A DNA stretch of 38,589 nt from Paraktedonobacter sp964250225 (GCA_964250225.1 CAXUEY010000049.1:1-38589), one strand, 5' to 3'. Numbered from the stretch's first letter, positions 23,548-32,474 are shown. Made by a program: numbers and translations. Notes: generated by a model not told the origin, from the letters alone.

Positions 23548-25182
23548 TTATTCTTGCGGTGCCGGTTTTTCGACGCGCTTCTCTGTTTTTTCTACTGCTG
23601 GCGATTCGACAGTTGCCTCATCCATAGGATCGTTCTGCTCATCGAGATCTATCGCGTCCGTGAAACTGCTTTGAGACTCAGCGTCAGAGACATCCTCTGG
23701 GGTATGGGGAAATTGCAGCGCGGAAGGAGCACGGCGCGATTTGGGAGCTATATAGTGTGTATCGTCAAAATCCGCGCTGAAGTCCTCGGACTGGGCCATC
23801 GTGAAATGCGACGGGCTACTGCTGGCCTGCGGAATCTCCTGGTTGGCAGGCGTAAGGTCTGGCACGTCCGCGTTGACCGGCAGTGGAGTGTGAATATCGC
23901 CACTCATAAACGTGGGCAGGAGTGTACGCGCGCCGGTGTGTGCGTTGGGAACCGACGAGGCTGGCAAGAGCGCCGCGTCAAACACAACCTTGATAGCCCG
24001 GCTGTTCTTTTTATCTACCGCGGTTTGCAGGGCTTCGCGGAAGTTGTTCAGGGCGAAACGATGCGTAATCAGTTTTTCGGGATGCAGCAGCCCGTGGGTA
24101 ATCAGCTCAGAGGCCAGCGCGAAGGTTGGGCGCTGCTGGGAGCTCCCCGCAGGCCAGGTTTCCATACCGTGGCCAGTTGTCCCGATCAGATTGACCTCCT
24201 GATACCAGATCGGCGAGAGATCGAGGTGCATGTTGTGCAGACTGAGTCCAACAAGCACGACGGTACCTCTGGCACGTGCCCAGCGCAAAGTATGATGGAC
24301 CGTTTGCTGTGTCCCAATGGTATCGTAGATCACATCGTAGCCGCCCAATAACATTTTATTGCCCAGCATACCCTGATAGAGTTTTGCGCCCGTCGCCGCT
24401 TTCACACCCTCGTAGGCATCGTGCTCATACAAGATGGTAGCGCCCAGGCGCGTGGCCTGCTCGACCTGAAAATTGTGGCGGGCAAGCACGCTAATCTCGG
24501 CCTGGGGAGCCAGGGCGCGCACCACCTGCGAAGTCAGCAACCCGATAGTCCCCGCGCCGACGATCAACACTTTCTCACCGGCCTGGGGAAGACGGCGCAG
24601 AACCGCGTGGAGCGCCACCGCTGTGGGTTCCAGTAGCACGGCCTGCTCATCTTCCATCTCCTCCGAGATGCGAAAGACCTGCTGCTCGTGGACCAGCATC
24701 TCTTCGCTCCAGCCACCACCTACTGGCTGTGGGCCGGGCAGGTTGGTCGCCTGCTCGCACAGGTTGTAGTTCCCACTTGCGCACGAACGGCAGAGTGGCT
24801 GCACGCCGGCGCTCAGACAGTTTGGCCCGCTCTGGAGCACCACGCGATCACCCACGCGCAGATTCTGCACCTGTTCACCAATCTCGATCACCTCGCCTAC
24901 CACCTCATGACCGGGATAGCTCTGAACGTGCGAGGGCAGGGCCGCTGGTGCGATACGCAGATCGCCATCCACAAACACCAGGTGCAGGTCGCTGCCACAG
25001 ATCCCGGCCAGGCGGTTACGCACACGCACCCAGGAACCGTGCGCGCCCGTCATCTGTGTACGCGGCAAGTTTTTCACCTGAAGGGGTGCGAACGACGAAA
25101 AATACGCTCCACGCCAGAAAAGTCCCAGCAATTGCGTTGGAATTACTCGTTGCATATTGATTTCCAGGGTTGAAGTCCACAT
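23548..25182 (-). CDS. Zinc-dependent alcohol dehydrogenase with long acidic C-terminal tail
   Basis: A 544-residue protein. Residues 1-400 are a medium-chain zinc dehydrogenase that oxidises an alcohol with NAD(P). Catalytic zinc ligands are C62 in GICGSDLH and H92-E93 in GHEVVGE; structural zinc cysteines are C122, C131, C134 and C142; the Rossmann loop is GAGTIG (209-214). The tail from about 405 is a Ser/Pro/Glu/Asp-rich low-complexity region of about 140 residues that I do not recognise. The start at 25182 is supported by GAGGAGG upstream; the frame runs back to 25356. Substrate unknown. Confidence 0.88.
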   Translation of the reverse strand: MWTSTLEINMQRVIPTQLLGLFWRGAYFSSFAPLQVKNLPRTQMTGAHGSWVRVRNRLAGICGSDLHLVFVDGDLRIAPAALPSHVQSYPGHEVVGEVIEIGEQVQNLRVGDRVVLQSGPNCLSAGVQPLCRSCASGNYNLCEQATNLPGPQPVGGGWSEEMLVHEQQVFRISEEMEDEQAVLLEPTAVALHAVLRRLPQAGEKVLIVGAGTIGLLTSQVVRALAPQAEISVLARHNFQVEQATRLGATILYEHDAYEGVKAATGAKLYQGMLGNKMLLGGYDVIYDTIGTQQTVHHTLRWARARGTVVLVGLSLHNMHLDLSPIWYQEVNLIGTTGHGMETWPAGSSQQRPTFALASELITHGLLHPEKLITHRFALNNFREALQTAVDKKNSRAIKVVFDAALLPASSVPNAHTGARTLLPTFMSGDIHTPLPVNADVPDLTPANQEIPQASSSPSHFTMAQSEDFSADFDDTHYIAPKSRRAPSALQFPHTPEDVSDAESQSSFTDAIDLDEQNDPMDEATVESPAVEKTEKRVEKPAPQE

Positions 25183-25424
25183 AGTGAGAAAATCCTCCTC
25201 CAGATTTTTTTCTATAGAAAGCGTCAGCCTATTGTTTTCGTGCTCATTTTTTACCAAAAACACTATAGCATGCATATGAAAGGCGGTCAATTTACATGGC
25301 CCCAATGGTTTGTGCCTCTCTCGAAGCCCTTCGGGTAGCAGCAGCACGTGGAGCATACGCCGGGCAGATCTGGTCTCTCTGGCGCAGGCCTGTTCAATGA
25401 CCTGGATGATTTTATGCGCTACGG

Positions 25425-26918
25425 CTATTCCAGGCAGGTGAACGAAGCCGTAAAGATCGTCTCTTTGCCCGGCTCGCTACAGGCTGTGAGCGTGCCCTGA
25501 TAGGCGTGGGCAATGGCCAGCGCGATGGGCAGGCCGAGGCCTGTGCCTGGGATGGGTACGCCTGGTGAGTTGTGCGCGTTCTCGCCGCGATAGAAGCGAT
25601 CAAAGATATGGGGGAGATCTTCGTGTGTGATGCCCACGCCAGTATCCCGCACCTGGATCAGCGCGTGTCCAGCTTTCTTGTCCAGGCGTAAGAGAATGCG
25701 CTTCTGTTCCCCTGTGCAGCCATAGTCGACAGCATTTTTAAGCAGGATCTGGAGCATCTGCTGAATCTGCTCCTGGTCGGAGTGAATTCGCAATCGTTCC
25801 TGCGTGACCAGTTCCAGGGTAAGCTGACAGCCGTTGGTGATCTGCTGGCGACTCTGCTGAATGCACTCCACGACGACGGCGACGAGATCCAGCTCGACGG
25901 GCGCGGGCACATGGCTCTCGTCGAGGCGGGCCAGAGTGAGCAGATCATTGACCAGTCTCGTCATGCGCTCGGCCTCGTTTTTCATCAAGCCCAGCACGCG
26001 TTGGGCGGTGGCTGGATCGTCTTTAGCGCCACGAATGAGCACCTCGGTAAAGCCACGCAGCGAGGTAATGGGAGTGCGCAGTTCGTGCGAGGCATCAGAG
26101 ACGAAACGCTGCGCGCGCCGCTCTGCAGCTTGCTGGGCCGCAAACATGCTCTCGATACGGTCGGCCATCTGATTAAAGCTCGTGGCCAGCGCAGCCAGTT
26201 CGTCGCGGCTGCGCAAGGGCGGCACGCGCTGTTGGAGATCGCCCTGAGCCAGCGCTCTGGTGGCACGCGTCACCTGTTGAAGTGGGTTGAACATAATGCC
26301 GGTGCAGAAGGAGATAATCAGCGCGCCAGCTACGATCATCAGGGCCGCCGTGATCTCCAGCATCAGCAGAATGCTGCTCAGTGTATTCTCCTCGGTTTCA
26401 TAGGATGCAAGCACAGCCAGATAGCCCGGCAGACTCCTGGGTGCCAAACAGTTCGCCGGCGCTTGCAGCGGGAGCAACAGGCCATCGCGCATATGTGAGT
26501 CGGAGCCCGGCTTCTCAAATGGATAGGTTAAGTTGGCTGACGAACCGGCGAAATAGGAAGGGTTGGCGTAGGAAAAGTGCTGGTTGAGCAGGCTGCCGTT
26601 GCTACTAGCGAGCACCTTGCCACTCTGGTCCAGCAGATAGATCCGGCCAATGTCATTGCCGGTGTTCTGTTGCGCAAAGTTGGCGAGGGTTGGCGGCGGC
26701 ACGGTATCGCATATCTCCTGGGTCAGCAGCGTGCGCAAGCCCTGAGCATGTTGTGGAAAGACCACCTGCGCGTTCTGCAGTAGCGACTGCGAGGTCACAT
26801 AATAGATAAAGATGCTCAAGGCGATGACAAAAATCCCGAAGAGCGCGCTATACACGACTGCCAGGCGCCAGCGCAAATTCAGAAGCGGACCATACCAGGC
26901 GTCCTTTGTCTCTGACAC
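25425..26918 (-). CDS. Two-component sensor histidine kinase
   Basis: A 497-residue membrane sensor. Two transmembrane segments (about 20-42 and 182-205) flank an extracytoplasmic domain; a HAMP linker follows; the phosphoacceptor is H278 in SDASHELRTP; the ATPase domain has N395 (LLKNAVDYG), DTGVGI (425-430) and GTGLGLP (458-464). It phosphorylates the response regulator encoded immediately upstream, 5 bases away. The signal is unknown. Expression is probably from the promoter at 27704-27732. Confidence 0.95.
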   Translation of the reverse strand: MSETKDAWYGPLLNLRWRLAVVYSALFGIFVIALSIFIYYVTSQSLLQNAQVVFPQHAQGLRTLLTQEICDTVPPPTLANFAQQNTGNDIGRIYLLDQSGKVLASSNGSLLNQHFSYANPSYFAGSSANLTYPFEKPGSDSHMRDGLLLPLQAPANCLAPRSLPGYLAVLASYETEENTLSSILLMLEITAALMIVAGALIISFCTGIMFNPLQQVTRATRALAQGDLQQRVPPLRSRDELAALATSFNQMADRIESMFAAQQAAERRAQRFVSDASHELRTPITSLRGFTEVLIRGAKDDPATAQRVLGLMKNEAERMTRLVNDLLTLARLDESHVPAPVELDLVAVVVECIQQSRQQITNGCQLTLELVTQERLRIHSDQEQIQQMLQILLKNAVDYGCTGEQKRILLRLDKKAGHALIQVRDTGVGITHEDLPHIFDRFYRGENAHNSPGVPIPGTGLGLPIALAIAHAYQGTLTACSEPGKETIFTASFTCLE

Positions 26919-26923
26919 CTTTT

Positions 26924-27670
26924 TTACCCTTTCAAAACATAGCCCACACCGCGCACCGTCTGGATCAGGCGTGGTGTACTGGGCGAGTCTTCGATTTTCT
27001 CCCTTAAATATCTCACGTATACCTCGATGATATTCGTTTCACCGAGAAAATCGTAGCCCCAGACGCGGGCCAGGATTGTCGCGCGGTCCAATACCTGGCG
27101 AGGATGGCTCATGAAGAGGTGCAGGAGATTATATTCGGTGGCGGTCAGCTCTATCAGGCGGGTCCCGCGCCTTACCTCGCGGGTAGAGGTATTCAGTTGC
27201 AGGTCATTAAATTGCAGAATCTGCTCGTGGGGTGTGTCACCATCGTTGCCGTGCGTGCGTTGTTGACGACGCAGAATCGCGCGAATGCGAGCCACCAACT
27301 CTTCAAAGCTAAAAGGCTTGGTGAGGTAATCGTCGGCGCCCATATCCAGGCCGGCAATGCGGTCGCGCACGTCATCTTTGGCGGTAAGCATCAGGATGGG
27401 GATATCCTGCGTGGTCGGGTTCTTGCGCAGGCGGCGGCAGACCTCCAGGCCATCGATGCCAGGCAGCATCAAATCCAGGATAATCAGGTCAGGGTCGAGG
27501 CGCAAGGCCGCATCCAGGCCTTGCGGACCATCCGCTGCAGCTTCTACCAGAAAACCTTCATACTTCAGTCCTAATTTAATGAACTCAATAATATTTTCCT
27601 GGTCATCGACCACCAGCACTGTCAACGGTGTCTGACTGCCCTGGCTCTTTGGCATGTTCGATTCCTGCAT
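26924..27670 (-). CDS. OmpR/PhoB-family response regulator
   Basis: A 248-residue regulator. Receiver domain with the acidic pair VDD, phosphoacceptor D66 (ILDLMLPG) and K118 (TKPFSFEE); C-terminal winged helix with LTATEYNLLHLFM and VRYLREKIE...VRGVGYVL. GGGAGA lies before the ATG. It is first in the operon with the histidine kinase. The three 11-bp repeats at 27862-27890, in front of the divergent gene, are the likely binding site. Confidence 0.95.
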   Translation of the reverse strand: MQESNMPKSQGSQTPLTVLVVDDQENIIEFIKLGLKYEGFLVEAAADGPQGLDAALRLDPDLIILDLMLPGIDGLEVCRRLRKNPTTQDIPILMLTAKDDVRDRIAGLDMGADDYLTKPFSFEELVARIRAILRRQQRTHGNDGDTPHEQILQFNDLQLNTSTREVRRGTRLIELTATEYNLLHLFMSHPRQVLDRATILARVWGYDFLGETNIIEVYVRYLREKIEDSPSTPRLIQTVRGVGYVLKG

Positions 27671-27703
27671 AGCCTGTCTCCCTGTTCGGTTAATCTACGA
27701 TCA

Positions 27704-27732
27704 TTATAGATAGTTGGGCGCAGGTACGCAAG
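27704..27732 (-). promoter_or_regulatory. Promoter of the two-component operon
   Basis: On the minus strand TTGCGT (27732-27727) and TATAAT (27709-27704) are separated by 17 bases, 34 bases before the response regulator start codon. Both fit a sigma-70 promoter. Confidence 0.75.
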
Positions 27733-27861
27733 ATGGATTAGCACACAGCCGCTGACATGCAGATGCGCCCAACGATGCAAGAGTTCACCACGAGGCAGCC
27801 GCGCACCTGCGAGCAGTGGGTAAAACCGATCATGGAGCAGATAAAGCGAGAAAAGAGCAAA

Positions 27862-27906
27862 CCTTGAGCGCGCCTTGAGCAATCCTTGAGTTTTCGCAGC
27901 TATACT
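27862..27906 (+). promoter_or_regulatory. Three 11-bp direct repeats and -10 of the DUF5666-like gene
   Basis: CCTTGAG occurs at 27862, 27873 and 27884, exactly 11 bp apart. The last repeat ends 10 bases before TATACT (27901-27906). The 11-bp direct-repeat spacing and 10-base gap to the -10 match the layout of PhoB-type sites, where the regulator replaces the -35. The OmpR/PhoB-family regulator is encoded divergently next to it. Confidence 0.75.
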
Positions 27907-27984
27907 CTGCACAGTGGAGAACAAACTAACCATCTGTCGTAAGGCATTGTATATGAAGCACATTCCATCATGGGAGGGATTTCT

Positions 27985-28452
27985 ATGTTTGTAAGCAAAC
28001 GTAACATGATTATCATCGGCGTCGTCGTCGTTGTCGTTATGCTGGCCGCCGGGATTGGTCTGGCCTACGCCTTTAGCTCGCTGGGTCAGGCCAATGCAAA
28101 CAGCGCCAATATCAGCGCCACCGCCACTGCCGGGGCTGCCATCACGCCTACAACTACCGCCCACAAAGGTGCGCATAGAGTCGTTGGCGTCGTTCAGTCG
28201 CTGAGCACCTCGTCTTTCACACTCTCTATTAACAAGGGCAAAAAAACCATCACCGTCAATGTTGATTCTTCGACGAAATACATGCATAACGGTCAAAATG
28301 CTGCTTTCACTGATCTCCAGGTGGGTCAGACCGTCGCAGTTGAGGGTACTATCGATACGGCCACATCGACTGCAACGGCCACCCATGTGGTGATCTCGCC
28401 GATGCCCAAAGCAACTGGCACAGCCACACCTACCACGACCCCGACGCCATAA
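27985..28452 (+). CDS. Membrane-anchored DUF5666-like protein
   Basis: 155 residues from the ATG at 27985, with GGGAGGG (27972-27978) upstream. One transmembrane or signal segment (about 6-30, rich in Val/Ile), then a Thr/Ala-rich linker, then a beta-rich domain with VVGVVQSLSTSSFTL, LQVGQTVAVEGTID and ATHVVI, the pattern of DUF5666 (an OB-like fold). The end is a Thr/Pro-rich tail. The bulk is likely outside the cell. Probably activated by the adjacent response regulator. Function is unknown. Confidence 0.82.
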   Translation: MFVSKRNMIIIGVVVVVVMLAAGIGLAYAFSSLGQANANSANISATATAGAAITPTTTAHKGAHRVVGVVQSLSTSSFTLSINKGKKTITVNVDSSTKYMHNGQNAAFTDLQVGQTVAVEGTIDTATSTATATHVVISPMPKATGTATPTTTPTP

Positions 28453-28465
28453 ATGTGGTGAAGAG

Positions 28466-28511
28466 AACGAGATAGGCCCGCTCATAACATGCGAGCCTAT
28501 CTCGTTTTTTT
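28466..28511 (+). terminator. Rho-independent terminator
   Basis: A 16-bp stem (28466-28481 with 28491-28506, one mismatch) with a 9-base loop and a following T-tract to 28511. It lies 13 bases after the DUF5666-like stop codon. Confidence 0.9.
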
Positions 28512-28613
28512 GAGCTATTCCTGGCTGACAAAAATCCCCATGAGATACCGCCTCCCTCTTTTGTTGTGCGTATTCTGCTGCACATGACGTATATTCTATA
28601 GCTATTTTTGCCC

Positions 28614-28643
28614 TTGACAGCGAGAATAGCAGTGTGTTATATT
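28614..28643 (+). promoter_or_regulatory. Sigma-70-like promoter before the repeat-protein relic
   Basis: TTGACA (28614-28619) and TATATT (28638-28643) with an 18-base spacer. Only the relic at 28666-28881 lies downstream before tyrS (opposite strand). Confidence 0.55.
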
Positions 28644-28665
28644 TCTCTCTCCCAGCAATATCTAG

Positions 28666-28881
28666 GTAGCCGAGCGCAGTGTTACAAATGGGCAGTTTTC
28701 TGAACAAATGGAGCATTGGGATGGCCAGAACTGGCATGCAGTCTCGCAACAACATTCAGATGCGGAACTGGCAATTCTGGCCGGTGCTGGTGGTAAGCTC
28801 TGGGCAATTGGTGGCAGCTTCTCTACCGGTGGGCCGATAGATCAATCGATTCAGGGTGAATTGATCGAAACAAAATGTTAG
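28666..28881 (+). pseudogene. C-terminal relic of an EHWDG-type repeat protein
   Basis: An open frame of 71 codons ending at 28881. The translation includes NGQFSEQMEHWDGQNWHAV and, after a gap, LWAIGGSFSTGG. The EHWDG...W and VWAVG-like pattern is that of the beta-propeller repeat proteins found in many Ktedonobacteria. There is no ribosome binding site; an in-frame ATG at 28708 gives only 57 residues, far shorter than the family. It is most likely the 3' end of a gene lost by deletion, still behind a promoter. Confidence 0.5.
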
Positions 28882-28910
28882 CTGCTACACATTTGTTTGG
28901 AGCACTAGAG

Positions 28911-28953
28911 GGAGATGGTTCAAGGATGTCTTGTGCATCCTTGAACCGTCTCC
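28911..28953 (-). terminator. Hairpin after tyrS
   Basis: The arms 28911-28928 and 28936-28953 pair over 18 bases with one mismatch, with a 7-base loop. On the minus strand it follows the tyrS stop by 31 bases. The T-tract is poor. Confidence 0.65.
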
Positions 28954-28984
28954 GGCATGGTCGTGTATCAAGTACGATTGCTTG

Positions 28985-30256
28985 CTAGATTGCGCGGGCC
29001 AGGTGATAATCTTTCGCGCCCTTGCGCAGAACCAGGCATTGGCCCTCGATCAGGGTTGAGAGGTCGAGCGTGGTCTGCGTATCGGTGACGCGTCGATTAT
29101 TGACGTTGATGCCGCCGCTCTCGATCAAACGCCGCGCCGCGCCTTTTGAGGGAGCGATACCGCAGGCCACCACCGCTTCTACCAGGGGCAGGCCCGCGCC
29201 CTCGAAGGATGTGCGGGGCAGCTCGTGGGAGGGCACATCGGCGAAGATATCCAGCACATCGCCCGCGCTCAGTCCGGCTATCTCGCCACCAAAGAGCACG
29301 CGTGTGGCCAGCAGAGCGCGCTGCAAGTGGGCCTCGCCATGCACCATGTGCGTGACCTCTTCACCCAGACGACGCTGGGCCTCGCGTTTCTCTGGCGCGG
29401 ACTCTATGCTGGCCTCTAACTCCGCTATCTCCGCCTGCTCAAGCAGGGTGAAGAACTTGAGGTAGCGCACCACGTCGCGATCATCGGTATTGAACCAGAA
29501 CTGATAGAAACGGAACGGCGAGGTCAAGTTGGGATCGAGCCAGATCGCGCCCGCCTCGGTCTTGCCAAACTTCACGCCCGCGCTCGTCGTCACCAGCGGG
29601 AAGACCATGCCGTAACTTCTAGCACCGTGCAACTTGCGGATCAGCTCGGTGCCCGCGATAATATTGCCCCACTGGTCGCTGCCGCCCATTTGCAGAATGC
29701 AGTTATGGCGCTCATGCAGCATCAGAAAGTCATACGCCTGGAGCAGCATATAACTGAACTCCGTGAACGAAATGCCGTCCCCCCGCTCGTAGCGCTGCTT
29801 CACCGATTCTTTAGCCAGCATATAGTTGACCGTGAAGTGTTTGCCGACGTCGCGCAGGAAATCGACCATACTGATCGTCGTCAGCCAATCGGCATTGTTG
29901 AGCAGCAGGGCGGGATTGGTCTTGCTCTCAAAGTCCAGAAAGTGGGCGAGCTGGCCGCGAATGCCTGCCAGGTTCTCAGCCAGCCGTTCTTTCGAGAGCA
30001 ACTGGCGCTCAGCCGTTTTCCCACTGGGGTCGCCGATCATGCCTGTGCCGCCGCCAGCCAGAGCAATGGGTGTATGGCCGTGCCGTTGCAGGCGCACCAG
30101 ACCCATAATGGGCAGCAGCGAGCCAACATGCAGACTCGCCGCAGTCGGGTCAAAGCCGATGTAGCCGGTAATCCCCGGCTTCGTCAGCGCCTCCTGCACC
30201 CCTTCAGTCGCGTCGTAGAGCATCCCTCGCCACTGCAATTCTTCGTAGAGATTCAT
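28985..30256 (-). CDS. tyrS: Tyrosyl-tRNA synthetase
   Basis: Charges tRNA-Tyr with tyrosine. 423 residues, the normal bacterial length. Class I motifs: HVGS (43-46, the HIGH equivalent) and KFGKT (229-233, the KMSKS equivalent); the specificity region has GGSDQWGNI. The C-terminus is an S4-type RNA-binding domain (GIAPSKGAARRLIESGG...VNNRRV). Start at 30256 (MNLYEEL) fits the family; GAGG lies upstream. The frame extends to 30301. No T-box leader was found upstream. Confidence 0.96.
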   Translation of the reverse strand: MNLYEELQWRGMLYDATEGVQEALTKPGITGYIGFDPTAASLHVGSLLPIMGLVRLQRHGHTPIALAGGGTGMIGDPSGKTAERQLLSKERLAENLAGIRGQLAHFLDFESKTNPALLLNNADWLTTISMVDFLRDVGKHFTVNYMLAKESVKQRYERGDGISFTEFSYMLLQAYDFLMLHERHNCILQMGGSDQWGNIIAGTELIRKLHGARSYGMVFPLVTTSAGVKFGKTEAGAIWLDPNLTSPFRFYQFWFNTDDRDVVRYLKFFTLLEQAEIAELEASIESAPEKREAQRRLGEEVTHMVHGEAHLQRALLATRVLFGGEIAGLSAGDVLDIFADVPSHELPRTSFEGAGLPLVEAVVACGIAPSKGAARRLIESGGINVNNRRVTDTQTTLDLSTLIEGQCLVLRKGAKDYHLARAI

Positions 30257-30460
30257 CGTGTTCGCCTCACAAAAACAAAGTTGAAATACGTTGTATGCCA
30301 TATGTTGCTGCCGCTATTGTAGCAGAGGCGACTGGTGATCTCAACCTGATGTGGCACTATAAGGCATCCATCCCAATTGGAACGCTTGCTGGTTGGAGAA
30401 TGGGAACGTCTGTGCTATGGTGGATCGTGGATCTGATAAAGTAGTGAGTCGAGCTTATTT

Positions 30461-30487
30461 CAAAGCGCGACAAAATGTCACGCTTTG
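30461..30487. repeat. 27-bp palindrome, first of a matched pair
   Basis: 12-base arms (30461-30472 and 30476-30487, one mismatch) around a central AAA, with core ACA-AAA-TGT and ends CAA/TTG. The same geometry occurs at 30963-30989, on the other side of the decayed antirepressor gene. Confidence 0.65.
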
Positions 30488-30559
30488 CCAGAAAAGAGGC
30501 GTCTGCGAGCTACCTATCATTTATAAATATATCAGATTGTATGCCATCGTCTTTTTATG

Positions 30560-30944
30560 CTATTCTGCGTCGGTTTTGCTCGTGTCAAAAAGCGTCGGAT
30601 GTTCTAAACCCAGGTGTTGCTTTTTATCAGAAGGATCGACTCGTTTCCCCTGTTTCTTCTCTAAAAAATTTTCTGAACTCACAACCGACCTGCCAAGCGT
30701 TTTTTCAACCACTTTGCGTGCCTCACCTGCCGCCCGTCCTGCATCTTTCACATCTCGGCGCAATTCAGGAAAGTTCCTCAAGCCGTTTCTTGAATACTGC
30801 CTAATACTGGCGAGGATTTGGTGATTCTGTAAGAACCGCAATGACATCGGTGATCGAATAATACCACTCTTCTTTGTGCCAGATGCGGCGGAGTTGCTTC
30901 CGCTCAAAAAGAGAAATATCTGTGTTGCCTCGTGTTTTTTCCAT
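30560..30944 (-). pseudogene. Decayed BRO-type phage antirepressor gene
   Basis: The N-terminal piece (from 30944, ATG with GGGAGGAC upstream) reads FERKQLRRIWHKEEWYYS and DVIAVLTESPNPRQY, then hits a stop at 30801. That matches the start of BRO-N family antirepressors. A following KKRLEEL in another frame fits the next segment. Then, in a further frame, comes LRRDVKDAGRAAGEARK and GRSVVSSENFLEKKQGK, which match the C-terminus of the same proteins. The intact family is about 280 residues; most of the middle is missing. Several lesions, so it is a pseudogene, probably a phage or plasmid remnant. Confidence 0.65.
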
Positions 30945-30962
30945 CGTGTCCTCCCGATCTCT

Positions 30963-30989
30963 CAACCGGTAACAAAATGTTACCGGTTG
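30963..30989. promoter_or_regulatory. Perfect 27-bp palindrome upstream of the antirepressor relic
   Basis: 12-base arms (30963-30974 and 30978-30989) pair perfectly around a central AAA. It is 19 bases from the relic's start codon, where an operator would sit. It shares length, centre and ends with the palindrome at 30461-30487. Confidence 0.6.
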
Positions 30990-31112
30990 GCGTGCCATAT
31001 GCTAGATATTCAGTTCAACAACATATTCTACTCGCGAATAATACATCGATTCATGCAAGAAGTCAAGAAATTGCAGATACTATATGCCATATATCAATAA
31101 ATATGAATATAA

Positions 31113-31143
31113 AGATAGCAACGGCATAATGCCGTTGCTATCT
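31113..31143 (-). terminator. Hairpin terminator after ychF
   Basis: A perfect 14-bp stem (31113-31126 with 31130-31143) and a 3-base loop, 11 bases after the ychF stop on the minus strand, followed there by a T-rich stretch. Confidence 0.85.
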
Positions 31144-31153
31144 GATAAAGATG

Positions 31154-32329
31154 TTACTTCCCGACGTTAAAGCGGAAGTGGGCGATATCGCCGTCCTGGA
31201 TCACATATTCTTTGCCTTCCAGACGTTGCAGGCCCTTTTTTGAGGCTGCCGCGAAGGAGCCACAGGCCATGAAGTCCTCGAAGCGCGTGACCTCGGCCCG
31301 GATAAAGCCGCGTTCGATGTCGGAGTGGATCTTGCCGGCTGCTTCGGGGGCTTTGGCACCCTTTGTGACCGTCCAGGCGCGCACCTCGTCCTCGCCAGCG
31401 GTCAGGAAGGTAATCAGGTTGAGCAGGCGGTAGCCGACCTGAATCACGCGGTCCGCGCCGAGTTTGGGCAGGCCCAGCGATTCGAGATACTCAGCCGCGT
31501 CCTCTGCGGGCAGCTCGGCCAGTTCGGCCTCCAGGCGCGCCGAGACAGCCACGACTTCCGCTCCCTCGGCTCTGGCGCGCTGCGCGATCTTTGCCACACC
31601 CTGCAATTCGCCAGAGAGCGCCGATGCATCCACGGCCTGAGTGGTGGAGATCTTCTCTAGCAGCGCGTTGGCCTCACCCAGCGCGTCCTCGCTCACATTC
31701 AGTACGTACATGCGCGGCTTGACGCTCAGCAGGAATAGTTCGGTCAGGGCTGAGCGTTCCTGGGAGTCCAGTTCTAGCTGGCTGACCAGTTTTAGCTCGT
31801 TCAGCGCCTCCTGCAACTTGCGCAGCGTCTCTAACTCCTGCACGTACTTTTTATCGCCCGATTTCGCGGCCTTCGTTGTGCGCTCGATACGCCGTTCAAC
31901 GCTTGTCAGATCGGTCAGCGCCAGTTCAGTGTTGAGGCTGTCCAGGTCGCGGTTGGGATCGATGGTGTTGTAGACATGCGGCACGTTGCTATTCTCGAAG
32001 GTGCGCAGGACAATCGCGAGGGCGTCGGCGTTGCGAATATGGCCCAGAAATTCCGCGCTCAAGCCCTGGCGCTTCTCGCTGCCCTCCTGGGTGTGCTGGC
32101 CCACGCCAGCTACGTCCACAAACTCGACAGTGGTGGGCGTGACTTTTTTCGGCTGGAAAATATCTGCCAGTGGTTGCAGGCGCGCGTCGGGCACCTGGAC
32201 CATCGCCACGTTCGCCTGGACCGTACTCGTCGCGTAACCGCTAATGGGAGCGTTCGCCCGCGTCAGGGCGTTAAATAAGGTTGTTTTCCCGCTCTGGGGA
32301 AGCCCGATAATACCAATTGTCAGTGCCAT
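31154..32329 (-). CDS. ychF: Ribosome-associated ATPase YchF (Obg family)
   Basis: A 391-residue P-loop protein of the Obg family that prefers ATP. Motifs: GLPQSGKTT (9-17), FVDVAGVG (G3), and NVSE in place of the NKxD G4 motif, which is typical of YchF/OLA1 and explains the ATP preference. A coiled-coil insert lies in the middle, and the C-terminal TGS domain has LITFLTAGEDEVRAW, GFIRAEV and YVIQDGDIAHFRFNV. GAGGATGAG lies before the ATG. Length is slightly longer than usual (about 363). Confidence 0.95.
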   Translation of the reverse strand: MALTIGIIGLPQSGKTTLFNALTRANAPISGYATSTVQANVAMVQVPDARLQPLADIFQPKKVTPTTVEFVDVAGVGQHTQEGSEKRQGLSAEFLGHIRNADALAIVLRTFENSNVPHVYNTIDPNRDLDSLNTELALTDLTSVERRIERTTKAAKSGDKKYVQELETLRKLQEALNELKLVSQLELDSQERSALTELFLLSVKPRMYVLNVSEDALGEANALLEKISTTQAVDASALSGELQGVAKIAQRARAEGAEVVAVSARLEAELAELPAEDAAEYLESLGLPKLGADRVIQVGYRLLNLITFLTAGEDEVRAWTVTKGAKAPEAAGKIHSDIERGFIRAEVTRFEDFMACGSFAAASKKGLQRLEGKEYVIQDGDIAHFRFNVGK

Positions 32330-32474
32330 ATCTCATCCTCTGCCAGGACTACCCTCGTAGCCCACATCGTTTTGTATTATTTCAAAAGGGTGGAAAAAAA
32401 CTCGTTCCCATTATCCCACACCCCGCAACAGTTCGGTATGCCTGGCGCGAGGAAAAACCGGATGGCTGCTGATC

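Noticed and set aside
27885..27891. CTTGAGT as a HAIR half-site for HspR at the DUF5666-like promoter
   Set aside because: It is one of three direct repeats at 11-bp spacing, and there is no inverted partner ACTCAAG at the right distance, so a response-regulator site fits better.
30257..30460. T-box leader upstream of tyrS
   Set aside because: No AGGGTGG-type T-box sequence or antiterminator was found on the minus strand.
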